Positions 1-6,268 of a stretch of 9,426 bases of DNA are shown here, one piece after another. The stretch comes from an uncultured Prevotellaceae bacterium. Its GTDB lineage: Bacteria > Bacteroidota > Bacteroidia > Bacteroidales > Muribaculaceae. A program made the position numbers and the translations under genes. The notes beneath the pieces were generated by a model, which was not told the origin of the DNA, did no database searches, and saw only the letters and a list, made by a program, of their open reading frames with translations. Position 1 is the stretch's first letter. Each line of letters opens with the position of its first letter. The stretch spans positions 1 through 9,426 of the forward strand of contig CALBLR010000342.1 of NCBI GenBank assembly GCA_937896015.1, in the 5' to 3' direction.

Positions 1-61
1 AACCCATTGCGATTATAAGTTGATTCAATTGTTGTAATGAGTCACTTTTAACAATCCACGC

Positions 62-92
62 CAAAATTAACAATAAAGTGTGAAATAATAAA
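62..92 (-). promoter_or_regulatory. Possible Bacteroidota-type promoter facing the left edge
   Basis: On the minus strand, positions 69-62 read TAATTTTG, a full match to the -7 consensus TAnnTTTG. Nineteen bases upstream, 92-89 read TTTA, three of four matches to the TTTG -33 box. Transcription would start near position 55 and run out of the window. An ATG on the minus strand at 7-5 could begin the gene served, but only two codons are visible, so no CDS is called. The surrounding 1-188 stretch is AT-rich and otherwise holds no gene I can support. AT-rich DNA yields such matches by chance, so this is tentative. Confidence 0.3.
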
Positions 93-188
93 ATAAATTC
101 TGCCTTTTTTCGACAAATAAGCGCATTTTACCGACATTTGCCATATTTTATCGGCCTTTTGTGCAAGTCGCAGCCGCCCACAGAGCAA

Positions 189-223
189 GAGGGGAGGCAA
201 AGCACCAAGCTTTGCCTCCCCTC
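189..223 (-). terminator. Strong hairpin after the mutase gene, probable operon terminator
   Basis: Positions 189-203 and 209-223 form a perfect 15-bp stem around a 5-nt loop (ACCAA). The stem begins 31 nt beyond the stop codon of the last gene of the leftward operon, where a terminator is expected. Read leftward, however, no U tract follows: the next bases are TTGCTCTG. The T-rich flank (about 226-237, TTGTTTTATT) lies on the right, which suits rightward transcription. The hairpin may act as a 3'-end stabiliser, a Rho-assisted end, or a bidirectional terminator. That it is a stable hairpin is clear; its mode of action is inferred. Confidence 0.6.
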
Positions 224-254
224 CGGTTGTTTTATTGTAGCTTGCGGGACGCTG

Positions 255-2006
255 TTAAGCTATGCCCAGATCTTTTGCAATCTGGTCGAGCTTCTTGTCG
301 GCCCATTCGTTTTTGGCATCATAGTCGGCTGCGCACTCCAGCTTGTCGTGCAGCTCAAGGTAGAACTTGATTTTGGGCTCGGTGCCCGACGGGCGTATCG
401 ACACTTTTGTGCCGTCGGCTGTGTAGTATTGCAGCACGTTCGACGTTACAGGCATCACCAGCTTGGTCACGGTGCCGCTGGCGAGGTCTTTCTCCTCAAG
501 GCTGTCGTAGTCCTTGATCTTAACTACGGGCGAACCTGCGATTTCCTTGATGGGATTCTCGCGGAAGTTCTTCATCATGGCCTGAATCTCTTCGGCACCC
601 GACTTGCCCTTGCGCACCACCGAAATGCCGCGCTCTTTCGAGTATCCGTAGGTCATATACACGTCGATGAGCATGTCGTTCATTGTCATGTTCTTGTCCT
701 TGGCCCAGGCAGCGATTTCGGCCATAAGCGAGATGGCCGACACCGAGTCCTTGTCGCGCACGAAGTCTTCGGCCAGGAAGCCGTAGCTCTCTTCACCGCC
801 GCCCAGATAGTGGGCCTTGCCCTCGTTTTCGCGCATCACGGTGGCAATCCACTTGAAGCCTGTGTAGCAGTCAAAGAGCTTGATGTGCTGCTTCTCGGCA
901 ATTTGGCGAATGGTGTCGGTGGTGACTATTGTCTTCACGATATATTCGTTGCCGGTGAGCTTGCCCAGCTCCTTGTAGCGTGCCATAAGGTAGTAGAGGA
1001 ATATCATCACTATCTGGTTGCCGTTCACCAGCTCATATTTGCCCTTGGTGTTCTTTATCACCACGCCGATTCGGTCAGCGTCGGGGTCGGAGGCCACCAC
1101 AAGGTCGGCGCCGACCTCTTCGGCCTTCTTGATGGCCATTGCCATTGCCGAGGCGTTCTCGGGGTTGGGCGAGTCCACGGTGGGGAAGTCGCCGCTCTGC
1201 ACGTCTTGTTCGGGCACGTGAATCACGTTGGTGAAGCCCCAGTTGGCCAGCGAGCGCGGAATCAGGAACTTGCCCGTGCCGTGGATTGGGGTGTACACGA
1301 TTTTCAGGTCGTGGTGGCGCTTTATCACGTCGGGGCTGAGCGACAGTGTCTTAATCCGGTCGATGAACTGCTTGTCGATGTCCTCGCCCACAATCTCAAT
1401 CAGCTCGGGGTTGCCCTTGAACTTCACCTCATTGATGTCGTGCAGCTGGTTCACATATTCGATGGTCTTCACATCGTGCGGCGACACCATTTGTGCGCCG
1501 TCGTCCCAGTATGCCTTATAGCCGTTGTACTCCTTGGGGTTGTGCGAGGCGGTGATTATAACGCCGCTCTGGCAGCCCAGCAGGCGAATGGCAAACGACA
1601 TTTCGGGTGTGGGGCGCGGGCCCTCAAACAGATACACCTTGATGCCGTTGGCCGAGAATATGTTGGCCACCGTTTCGGCAAAGAGGCGGCTGTTGTTGCG
1701 CACGTCGTGCCCCACCACCACCTTTATCTGATCCTTGTCCTTGAACACGTCGTTCAAGTAGTTGGCCAGGCCTTGCGTGGCCAGCCCCACGGTGTAGATG
1801 TTCATGCGGTTGGTACCAGCGCCCATGATGCCGCGCAGGCCGCCCGTGCCGAATTCAAGGTCTTTGTAGAACGATTCAATCAGTTCTGTCTTGTCGTCGT
1901 TGTCGAGCATGCGCTTCACTTTTTTTTGGGTCTCTGCGTCATATCCCTTGCCAAGCCAAGCTTGGGCGCGGGAGGTGACTTCGTTTAAAAGTTTCTCGTC
2001 GTTCAT
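255..2006 (-). CDS. Phospho-sugar mutase (phosphoglucomutase/phosphomannomutase)
   Basis: A 583-residue alpha-D-phosphohexomutase, a cytoplasmic Mg-dependent enzyme that interconverts hexose 6- and 1-phosphates through a phosphoserine. All four family signatures are present in order. An N-terminal GTGGLRG lies near residues 53-59. The catalytic TASHNP loop has phosphoserine S154 and is followed by NGYK. The metal-binding loop DPDADR is at 307-312. The sugar-binding loop GGGEESYGF is at 402-410, and the phosphate-binding RPSGTEPK at 538-545. The length of about 580 and the GEES loop fit the PgcA/PGM2-like branch better than the shorter ManB/GlmM types. Substrate preference (glucose versus mannose or pentose phosphates) cannot be settled from sequence. 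It is the last gene of the leftward operon, 46 bp after the aminopeptidase, with no promoter I could find in that gap. An A8 run on the coding strand spans codons 27-29 (see findings). Confidence 0.95.
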   Translation of the reverse strand: MNDEKLLNEVTSRAQAWLGKGYDAETQKKVKRMLDNDDKTELIESFYKDLEFGTGGLRGIMGAGTNRMNIYTVGLATQGLANYLNDVFKDKDQIKVVVGHDVRNNSRLFAETVANIFSANGIKVYLFEGPRPTPEMSFAIRLLGCQSGVIITASHNPKEYNGYKAYWDDGAQMVSPHDVKTIEYVNQLHDINEVKFKGNPELIEIVGEDIDKQFIDRIKTLSLSPDVIKRHHDLKIVYTPIHGTGKFLIPRSLANWGFTNVIHVPEQDVQSGDFPTVDSPNPENASAMAMAIKKAEEVGADLVVASDPDADRIGVVIKNTKGKYELVNGNQIVMIFLYYLMARYKELGKLTGNEYIVKTIVTTDTIRQIAEKQHIKLFDCYTGFKWIATVMRENEGKAHYLGGGEESYGFLAEDFVRDKDSVSAISLMAEIAAWAKDKNMTMNDMLIDVYMTYGYSKERGISVVRKGKSGAEEIQAMMKNFRENPIKEIAGSPVVKIKDYDSLEEKDLASGTVTKLVMPVTSNVLQYYTADGTKVSIRPSGTEPKIKFYLELHDKLECAADYDAKNEWADKKLDQIAKDLGIA

Positions 2007-2052
2007 GTCGTTAAATATGTGTAGTTTTAGTTATTGTTGTTGCAAATTCTGC

Positions 2053-3345
2053 TTAGCTGAAAAATTGCTTGAATGCCTTAATCATATATATGTGGTCGGC
2101 CACCGAGCCGGTTTCGCGCACCGAGTGCATGGCCAGCAGCGGGTTGCCCACGTCCACGCCCTCGATGTCGATTTGGCCGGTGAGTATGTTGCCCAGCGTG
2201 GAGCCGCCTGCCACATCGGAGTGGTTCACGAAATACTGGCAGGGCACTCCTGCCTCGGCGCACAGCCTCTTGAACACGGCAGCCGAGTGGGCGTCGCTCA
2301 TATACTTGCAGTTGGCGTTCACCTTTATGCACGGCCCGCCGCCCAGGGTGGGGTGGTTGGTGGGGTCGTACTTGTCGGCATAGTTGGGGTGAAAGGCGTG
2401 CGCGTTGTCGGCGCTCACCATGAATGTCTTGGCCAGAGCTATGCAGAAGTCTTCGAGGCTGCCGCCCTGCTCTTCAACTATGCGGTGCAGCACGTTGGCC
2501 AGCACTGGCGAGCCTGCGCCCTGCTTGGTGCCGCTGCCTGTCTCCTCGTTGTCGAATATGGCTGCCACGCAGGTGGTGTCGGCGTCGGTGCCCTCGATGG
2601 CGGCTGTCAGTGCCGCGTGGGCCATGCTCAGGTCGTCGAGCCGTCCGGCCGAGATGAATTCGTTGTTAAGCCCGAAGGTGCAGGGCTTTTCGGTGTCATA
2701 CAGCACCAGGTCGAAGTCCAGTATGTCGTTGGCGTCCACCTTCAGTTCCGACGCAATGAGGCCCGTAAGCAGGTTGCCGCTTTCCAGCTTGCCGTTGAGC
2801 TTGGCGATGATGGGCAGCATGTCTTTTTGCTTCGACAGCTTGTTGCCCTCGTTCACGGCGCGGTTGAAGTGAATGGCCAGGTGCGATATTTGCAGCAGCG
2901 GGCGCTCGATGTGCAGCACGCGGCTCACGGGGTGCAGGGCGTCGGCCCCGCGCAGTATCACGCGGCCGGCAATCGACAGCGGCCGGTCGAACCATGTGTA
3001 GAGTATCGGGCCGCCATACACCTCGGTGTTGAGCTTCACAATGCCGCCGTCGCTCTTTATCTCGGCGTTGGGCTTTATTCTGAAGCATGGCGAGTCGCTG
3101 TGGGCGGCTATCAGTTTGAAGCCGGTGTCGGCGGCCTTTTTGCGGCCAACCTTCACGGCAAATATGGCCGAGTCGTTTTTGGTCACAAAGAATTTGTCGC
3201 CGGGCTTGGCATTGAGTTTCTCGTCGAGCCGCCTTTCGTCAAATCCATTGGCGGCGAGCCACTTTTTAGCTGTGTCTACCGCGCAAAAGTTGCACGGGCT
3301 CTTGCCCAGGAAGTCGAGCAGCGAGCTTATATACTTGGTGTCCAT
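2053..3345 (-). CDS. apeB: M18 family aminopeptidase (aspartyl aminopeptidase-like)
   Basis: A 430-residue M18 metallo-aminopeptidase that removes N-terminal residues, typically acidic ones, from peptides in the cytoplasm; in this family it forms a large tetrahedral dodecamer with two metal ions per active site. By comparison from memory with human DNPEP, the metal ligands are all visible: H82 in AHSDSP, D237 in GRLDD, E267/E268 in DNEETGS, D313 in SADNAHA and H407 in AMHSVRE. H159 in LAIHFNR matches the conserved substrate-site histidine. The HPNYADKY, GGGPCIKVN and NHSDVAGGSTLG motifs are also family hallmarks. The length is normal and there is no signal peptide. The gene starts 23 bp after the DUF5063 gene and precedes the mutase by 46 bp in the same leftward unit. 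No Shine-Dalgarno sequence precedes the ATG. The symbol apeB is by family; actual substrate specificity is not shown by sequence. Confidence 0.93.
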   Translation of the reverse strand: MDTKYISSLLDFLGKSPCNFCAVDTAKKWLAANGFDERRLDEKLNAKPGDKFFVTKNDSAIFAVKVGRKKAADTGFKLIAAHSDSPCFRIKPNAEIKSDGGIVKLNTEVYGGPILYTWFDRPLSIAGRVILRGADALHPVSRVLHIERPLLQISHLAIHFNRAVNEGNKLSKQKDMLPIIAKLNGKLESGNLLTGLIASELKVDANDILDFDLVLYDTEKPCTFGLNNEFISAGRLDDLSMAHAALTAAIEGTDADTTCVAAIFDNEETGSGTKQGAGSPVLANVLHRIVEEQGGSLEDFCIALAKTFMVSADNAHAFHPNYADKYDPTNHPTLGGGPCIKVNANCKYMSDAHSAAVFKRLCAEAGVPCQYFVNHSDVAGGSTLGNILTGQIDIEGVDVGNPLLAMHSVRETGSVADHIYMIKAFKQFFS

Positions 3346-3368
3346 AGGGCGTGGTGGTTTTAATTGGT

Positions 3369-3887
3369 TTATATATTGTCGGGGTTATAGTAAATTTTGT
3401 TGAGCGCTTTTAATGCGTTGCAAAGGGTCTGGCTCCAGTAGCTCTTGAAGTTGTCTTTGCACAGGCCCAGCAGCTCTTGCTGCACCTCGGTGGGGGCATT
3501 CTTCACCGAGGCTATGAAGTTAAAGAATTCCTGATACAGGTCGGCCAGGTTCTCTGACACCGATGAGGCCACCGGCGTGTCGGAATACTTCATGTCGTCG
3601 ACAAAGGTGTCGAGATACACATCGTCTTCGGCCATCACCTGGCTCACGTAGTTGCGCACCTGGTTGTAGGCATCCTCTTCAAGGTAGGAGTCGATGTAGT
3701 AGTCGCTGAAGCTTATGTCCAGCTCTATGTCGTTGGCCGAGATGTAGATGCGCGGCAGCAACTTAAGCATACGGGCCACAAACGAGTCTTTGTCGTAGTC
3801 GAGTATGTTTTCCAGCTCGTGGCAATACTCATTGGTCATTGCAATGAAGGCCAGCGAGTTGGGGCTTAGCTTTAATTTATTTTCCAT
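3369..3887 (-). CDS. DUF5063-type protein of unknown function
   Basis: A 172-residue acidic, probably all-helical soluble protein. I recognise it as resembling the DUF5063 family of Bacteroidota, which often sits next to nadD; that assignment is from memory. No catalytic motif, metal-binding cluster, signal peptide or membrane segment is visible. Notable features are aromatic and acidic patches: SFSDYYIDSYLEEDAY around 59-74, MAEDDVYLDTFVDDMKY around 85-101, and a C-terminal helical stretch near 112-165 with FKSYWSQTLCNALKAL. Such Tyr/Asp-rich helices could be a protein-interaction surface, but this is speculation. The ATG is chosen because it is the first in the frame and lies 18 bp after the nadD stop; 23 bp follow before the aminopeptidase. 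The tight spacing implies co-transcription with nucleotide and NAD metabolism genes, which hints at an accessory role there without proving it. Confidence 0.85.
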   Translation of the reverse strand: MENKLKLSPNSLAFIAMTNEYCHELENILDYDKDSFVARMLKLLPRIYISANDIELDISFSDYYIDSYLEEDAYNQVRNYVSQVMAEDDVYLDTFVDDMKYSDTPVASSVSENLADLYQEFFNFIASVKNAPTEVQQELLGLCKDNFKSYWSQTLCNALKALNKIYYNPDNI

Positions 3888-3905
3888 AACTCAGTGATGA
3901 TGTTG

Positions 3906-4487
3906 TTACATATATAGCCTGTTTTCAATTATGTAGCGGTACACGTCGTCGGCCATGTAGTAGGCCATGTTGCGCATCTGCTTGAGGCCGGCGCGAATCT
4001 CAGTCGACGACACCTCCACCAGCGGGGCGTCGACCTCCTGCACTCTGGCGCGCAGATCTTCGGGAATCGCCACCTCATAGCCTCGGCGCGGATAAATGAG
4101 TATGTGGTGCCTGGCCACAATCTCGTCGTGCGACTTCCATTTGTCGAACACGCTCCAATTGTCGGCGCCTATCACCAGCCAGAACTCGTCGTCGGGGAAG
4201 CGGCGCTGAAGCTCGTTGAGGGTGTCGATGGTGTATGACGGGCGCGGCATGCCGAATTCAAAGCCCGATGTCACCACATTGTCGAGCCGGCGGCTCACCA
4301 GCTCGGCCATCTTCAGCCGGTGCAGGTCGTAGTCGCCGCCGGACTCCGGTTTCAGCGGGTTTCGCGGCGACACCATGAGCCACAGCTGGTCGAGCCCGGC
4401 GTTCTGGCTCACATAGTTGGCTATTATGGCGTGCCCAATGTGAATCGGGTTGAACGAGCCTCCGAATATGCCTATGCGCTTTCCCAT
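3906..4487 (-). CDS. nadD: Nicotinate-nucleotide adenylyltransferase
   Basis: A 193-residue NadD, which joins nicotinate mononucleotide and ATP to make deamido-NAD, the step before NAD synthetase; cytoplasmic. The N-terminal nucleotidyltransferase signature GGSFNPIHIGH lies at 9-19, with H16 and H19 as the ATP-binding HxGH pair. The central VIGADNWSVFDKW segment (105-117) and the C-terminal SSTEIR motif (160-165, the ISSTxIR signature) complete the family pattern. The loop SPRNPLKP (40-47) replaces the more usual PPHK, a variant I would expect in Bacteroidota. Length is typical. The start ATG gives the conserved short lead (MGKRIGIFGG). It lies 9 bp downstream of gmk and 18 bp upstream of the DUF5063 gene, in one leftward unit, with no Shine-Dalgarno sequence. 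Confidence 0.95.
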   Translation of the reverse strand: MGKRIGIFGGSFNPIHIGHAIIANYVSQNAGLDQLWLMVSPRNPLKPESGGDYDLHRLKMAELVSRRLDNVVTSGFEFGMPRPSYTIDTLNELQRRFPDDEFWLVIGADNWSVFDKWKSHDEIVARHHILIYPRRGYEVAIPEDLRARVQEVDAPLVEVSSTEIRAGLKQMRNMAYYMADDVYRYIIENRLYM

Positions 4488-4496
4488 TGGCGGAGC

Positions 4497-5072
4497 CTAA
4501 TTGATGAATTGCTTTATCAGACTGCGCGTCTGCTCCACGGCTGTCGCCAGGTCGTCGTTGACAACGCGGTGGTCAAACTTGTCGGCAAACGTCAGTTCAA
4601 ATTCGGCCTTTGCCACGCGCTTGGCTATCTCCTCGGCGCTGTCGGTGGCACGCCCTTCAAGGCGCGCCTTTAGGGTGGCTATGCTGGGCGGGGCTATGAA
4701 TATCGACAGCGCTTCGTCGCCATACATCCGTTTCACATTCACGCCGCCCTTCACGTCGATGTCGAGTATCACGTTGCGCCCGTCGCCGTTGATGCGCTCA
4801 ATTTCGCGCTTCAGCGTGCCGTAGTAGCGCCCTGGATACACCTCTTCATATTCGGCAAACTCGCCGCCCGCAATGGCTGCCTTAAATTGCTCAACGGTCA
4901 TGAAGTAGTAGTTCACTCCGTCTTGCTCGCCGCGGCGCGGCTGGCGTGTGGTGGCCGAGATCGAGAACTCCAGCTTCAGGCTTTCGTCCTTTGTGAGCTC
5001 GCCTATAATAGTCGATTTTCCCGTGCCCGACGGAGCCGAGATTATTATCAGTTTTCCTTTCTTTTCTGCCAT
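4497..5072 (-). CDS. gmk: Guanylate kinase
   Basis: A 191-residue guanylate kinase that phosphorylates GMP (and dGMP) to GDP with ATP, essential for GTP supply and for recycling GMP in the cytoplasm. The P-loop APSGTGKST is at 13-21 (K19). The GMP-binding segment, with TTRQPRRGEQDGVNYYF at about 41-57 and EFAEYEEVYPGRYYGT at 71-86, is complete. The Walker B-like LDIDVKGG is at 103-110, and the lid region with IAKRVAKAEFEL at 149-160 carries the expected arginine. FDHRVVND at 166-173 is the usual C-terminal motif. Length is normal for bacterial Gmk. It ends in TAG only 9 bp before nadD and begins 18 bp after yicC. No truncation or unusual residue is seen. Confidence 0.96.
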   Translation of the reverse strand: MAEKKGKLIIISAPSGTGKSTIIGELTKDESLKLEFSISATTRQPRRGEQDGVNYYFMTVEQFKAAIAGGEFAEYEEVYPGRYYGTLKREIERINGDGRNVILDIDVKGGVNVKRMYGDEALSIFIAPPSIATLKARLEGRATDSAEEIAKRVAKAEFELTFADKFDHRVVNDDLATAVEQTRSLIKQFIN

Positions 5073-5090
5073 ATCGCTGCTGTGTGATGG

Positions 5091-5969
5091 TTAGAGCACG
5101 TTGAGCACCTGCTCCTTTATTTGTTCCAGGTGGTCCTTCATGCCCACCACTATCTTTTGCAGCTCGGCCTGGTTGGCCTTCGAGCCCATTGTGTTGATTT
5201 CGCGCCCCATTTCCTGACTGATGAAGCCCAGCTTCTTGCCTTGGGCATGGCCCTTTTCAAGCGTCTCAAGGAAGTAGTTGAGGTGGTTTTGCAGGCGCAG
5301 CTTCTCCTCGGTGATGTCGAGCTTTTCGATGTAGAATATCAGCTCTTGCTCAAAGCGGTTTTTGTCGTAGTCGACGCCTTCAAGGTGCTGCAGCGAGTCG
5401 AGAATGCGCGCCTTAATCTTCTCCACACGCGACTCCTCGTAGGGGGCCACCTCGTTGAGCAGCTGCTGGATTGCGGCGATTTTCTCTTCAAAAAATCCGC
5501 ACAGGCGGTTGCCCTCCTGTGTGCGGAAGTCCACCAGGGCCTGAACGGCCTGACTAACCACCTCGCCCACTGCGGCCGTCTCCTCGTCGCTAATCTCATC
5601 GGGGTTGGTGTCGGCTTTCAGCGCATCGGGCAGGCGCAGCAGGGTGGCATACCAGTCGCTGGGCTCGGCTATGCCCAGCTCCTGCGACATTTGCTCTATT
5701 TGCTGCTTGTACACCTTTAGCAGCGGGGTGTTGACGCTCACAGGCGCGGCGCCGTCGATGGCTTCGCAAAACACATATAGGTCCACTTTGCCCCGCAGCA
5801 GCACCTTCGATACGCTGTTGCGCAGGTCAAGCTCGAGGCCACGGTAGGATTGAGGCAGTCGCACCGAGAGGTCCAACTGCTTACTGTTTAACGATTTGAC
5901 TTCGGCGGTGATTTTCTTTCCGTTAATCACCTTTTCGGCCTTGCCAAATCCTGTCATTGATAATATCAT
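5091..5969 (-). CDS. yicC: YicC family endoribonuclease-like protein
   Basis: A 292-residue YicC-family protein. The E. coli homologue has been reported as an endoribonuclease affecting small RNA stability; whether this protein has the same target is unknown. The N-terminal domain opens with MILSMTGFGKAE and continues through EVKSLNSKQLDLSVRLP. The C-terminal DUF1732-like domain holds DITEEKLRLQNHL (218-230), GKKLGFISQEMGREINTMGSKANQ (about 244-267) and ends in KEQVLNVL. The frame is open for 18 further codons to an ATG at 6023. I chose the ATG at 5969 because family members start at the MxxSMTGFG motif and the extension looks unlike a protein domain. It is the first gene of the leftward operon, 18 bp before gmk, a pairing I recall as common in Bacteroidota and Firmicutes. 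Confidence 0.93.
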   Translation of the reverse strand: MILSMTGFGKAEKVINGKKITAEVKSLNSKQLDLSVRLPQSYRGLELDLRNSVSKVLLRGKVDLYVFCEAIDGAAPVSVNTPLLKVYKQQIEQMSQELGIAEPSDWYATLLRLPDALKADTNPDEISDEETAAVGEVVSQAVQALVDFRTQEGNRLCGFFEEKIAAIQQLLNEVAPYEESRVEKIKARILDSLQHLEGVDYDKNRFEQELIFYIEKLDITEEKLRLQNHLNYFLETLEKGHAQGKKLGFISQEMGREINTMGSKANQAELQKIVVGMKDHLEQIKEQVLNVL

Positions 5970-6086
5970 AGCTGAAAAAATATAATTTACAGTGATGTGA
6001 AACAATGCAATGCACTCGTCCACAAGCCAATGCGGCTGCCGTCGAGCGACACTGCCTAAACTCGTTTGTAAAATTAACTATAAAAT

Positions 6087-6116
6087 CAAACATAAGCAAG
6101 CGTGCCACCGTGTTTA
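6087..6116 (-). promoter_or_regulatory. Possible promoter of the yicC-to-mutase operon
   Basis: On the minus strand, 6094-6087 read TATGTTTG, a full match to the Bacteroidota -7 element TAnnTTTG. The -33 position (about 6116-6113) reads TAAA, a poor match to TTTG. Transcription would begin near 6080, leaving a leader of about 110 nt before the yicC ATG. It is the only full CAAAnnTA match I found between yicC and galE, so it is the best candidate for driving all six leftward genes. The weak -33 box keeps confidence modest. Confidence 0.4.
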
Positions 6117-6210
6117 TTATTCGGCTTGCGGTACGATGCGGTGAAAAAATGAGTCCGCGCTTCATAATAAAGCCACACCGCCATGCGTTATTACAGATAA
6201 ACAAACTACA

Positions 6211-6246
6211 TCTGCCCGCAGCGCGGCACTGGCGGTGCTGCATTTG
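6211..6246 (+). promoter_or_regulatory. Weak candidate galE promoter
   Basis: Positions 6239-6246 read TGCATTTG, one mismatch from TAnnTTTG. The nearest upstream -33-like element is TCTG at 6211-6214, with a 24-nt spacer that is longer than usual. The implied start near 6253 leaves a leader of about 16 nt before the galE ATG. No better rightward match was found in the intergenic region, so the call rests on position more than on sequence. Confidence 0.25.
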
Positions 6247-6268
6247 GGGCAACTTATTAACGTGTATT

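Larger units (their letters stand above)
5970..6268. other. Divergent intergenic region between yicC and galE (299 bp)
   Basis: This gap separates two divergently read genes. It holds a candidate leftward -7 element (6087-6094), a weak rightward one (6239-6246), AT-rich patches at about 5975-5992 and 6068-6095, and a GC-rich patch at about 6211-6241 just before galE. The galE frame is open back to an ATG at 6005, and a minus-strand frame is open across the region, but neither resembles a protein. I saw no tRNA, riboswitch or long inverted repeat here. It probably carries both promoters and two leaders. Confidence 0.6.

Noticed and set aside
1..7. ATG on the minus strand at 7-5 as the start of a leftward gene
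   Set aside because: Only two codons are inside the window, so it cannot be supported as a CDS; noted only as a possible target of the left-edge promoter.
138..1988. A 616-codon open frame on the plus strand opposite the mutase gene
   Set aside because: It is an antisense shadow produced by the C/G-rich third positions of the real gene. Its translation is rich in His, Val and Leu with no recognisable domain, while the minus strand shows every phosphohexomutase motif.
1891..3363. A 490-codon plus-strand frame opposite the M18 aminopeptidase
   Set aside because: It crosses the operon gap and mirrors the real gene; the translation has low-complexity Val/Gly/His content and no family signature.
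5970..6023. 18-residue upstream extension of yicC
   Set aside because: The family starts at the SMTGFG motif; the extension overlaps the presumed leader and has no supporting signal.
6005..6268. N-terminal extension of galE by up to 88 residues
   Set aside because: GalE proteins begin within a few residues of the NAD-binding glycine loop, which the ATG at 6269 provides. The extension has mixed basic and hydrophobic residues with no targeting or domain pattern and lies in the divergent promoter region.
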